From positions 1-20,339 of IMG/VR virus record IMGVR_UViG_3300033233_000191: DNA of 20,339 nucleotides; one strand, given 5' to 3'. Positions 19,578 through 20,339 of the stretch are shown here, piece by piece (position 1 is the stretch's first letter; each line of letters opens with the position of its first letter). This DNA is from a virus. Under the pieces are notes generated by a model. That model made no database searches. It saw only the letters and a list, made by a program, of their open reading frames with translations, and had not been told where the DNA came from. The translations under genes were made by a program, and so were the position numbers.

Positions 19578-20339
19578 TGGTATGTGACAATCTTGAAAAT
19601 AGACGTATTCTGGAACTTATGGGACTTCAACTCCTACTTCAGATAAGGACTTTGTTGGTGTTCTTGTTGGTCTACCTGAGCATTATTACGGACTCTCGAC
19701 ACTTGAGCAGGTTGATTTGTCAACTCTGTCCAAGAGTGCTGATGGAAAGAACGATGAAAACGCTGTAGACCGGAAATTATACGAAATCCGCAAATTCATG
19801 AAGTTAGCCATGGAGAATAACCCAAATGTGCTAGAAATGCTGTTTGTGAACAAGGAGAACGTGGTTTTCGAAGATGCATTCGGACAAATGCTTCTCGACA
19901 ACGCTTATCTGTTCCCGTGGAAGGGAGCCAAGCAGAAGTTTCTTGGTTACGCATTCGGACAGAAACATAAGATGCAGATTCGTACAGAGAATTTTTCTGA
20001 CTTGAACATCGCTTACAGTTTCCTAGTAAGCGCCGTCGAGGAAACACCAAACAAACTTCTCGCTGAGTATCGCGGTTGTTTGCTCCCTGGTGGAATCGAT
20101 AAGGGTGATAGTTTCACCATCGGTGACTTGAACTTTCATCCAAGCAGAAAAATCAAAGACGTTGCGAAGATGTTGAAGTCTCGCTTGGACAAAGCTACCA
20201 ATCGTAGCGGGCTGATGGAGAAGTATGGTTACGACACAAAGTTTGCCAGCCATCTCATCCGCCTCATGTACGAGGGTCAGCACATCTTGAGAACTGGAAG
20301 GTTAATCTTCCCTCTCCCTGAAGCAGATTTCTTGAGAGA
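19577..20339 (+). pseudogene. nucleotidyltransferase-family protein (RlaP-like), frame-damaged start, runs out of the window
   Basis: From about 19603 to the window edge the frame encodes SGTYGTSTPTSDKDFVGVLV, the GS...YGT-x4-SD-x-D core of polymerase-beta-type nucleotidyltransferases of the RlaP kind found in phages. It continues through DRKLYEIRKFMKLAMENNPN, LEMLFVNKENVVFEDAFGQM and FLGYAFGQKHKMQ. No start codon exists in this frame before the motif (stop TAG at 19600-19602). ATG 19577, which overlaps the upstream stop as TAATG, opens MVCDNLENRRIL in another frame. A one-base shift near 19605-19611 would join both into a normal N-terminus. The nucleic-acid or nucleotide target is unknown, and the 3' end is missing. 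Confidence 0.68.

Noticed and set aside
19480-19600. Intein-like or Hint-like end (YRVRLTAEKN, then HLINGM in a shifted frame)
   Set aside because: It needs yet another frameshift, no N-terminal intein block is present, and the stop at 19575-19577 fits the TAATG junction style of this genome.
1-20339. CRISPR array, retron, toxin-antitoxin pair or integrase
   Set aside because: I saw no regularly spaced repeats, reverse transcriptase, recombinase or paired toxin and antitoxin genes in any frame.

Overview
The window is a stretch of an AT-rich bacteriophage genome carrying a distant version of the T4-type replication module. All genes lie on the + strand, most stop and start codons overlap (ATGA, TTGA, TAATG), and several starts are TTG or GTG. 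The host cannot be named from the sequence. The recognisable core is a primase with zinc finger and TOPRIM domain, a sliding clamp (gp45-like), the large and small clamp-loader subunits (gp44- and gp62-like), the translational repressor RegA, the single-strand binding protein (gp32-like), an ATP-dependent DNA ligase, a RuvC-like resolvase, and two thymidylate-pathway enzymes (an archaeal-type thymidylate synthase and a dTMP kinase).

Layout. 1-2324: the end of an unidentified gene, then seven small genes of unknown function. 2318-6630: primase, clamp, a small zinc-cluster protein, a thymidylate synthase ORF that runs in frame into a shortened von Willebrand A remnant, a metallopeptidase-like protein and the resolvase. 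6671-11818: small genes, then the two clamp-loader genes separated by a GIY-YIG homing endonuclease, with a second GIY-YIG gene directly before the large subunit, followed by dTMP kinase and RegA. 11832-12831: SSB and a strong terminator. 12833-14410: a regulatory island with five similar sigma70-type promoters (TTGACA, 16-17 bp, TGA-TAnnnT), two terminators, tiny genes, a frame-broken HNH endonuclease and tRNA-Glu and tRNA-Gln. 14432-18580: ligase, a duplicated winged-helix-like protein, a membrane protein with a helix-turn-helix-like tail, and small genes. 18589-18987: a complete one-piece tmRNA (ssrA) with a long candidate tag. 18990-20339: a decayed PD-(D/E)xK endonuclease and a nucleotidyltransferase-family gene with a damaged 5' end that runs out of the window.

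Together the genes would supply dTTP, primers, a processive clamp and loader, strand protection, nick sealing and junction resolution, with RegA tuning early translation. The tRNAs and tmRNA would support translation during infection. Four homing-endonuclease-like genes sit next to conserved targets (both clamp-loader genes, the tRNAs, the tmRNA). Two of the four are frame-broken, so the region shows repeated invasion and decay, unless some of the breaks are sequencing errors.
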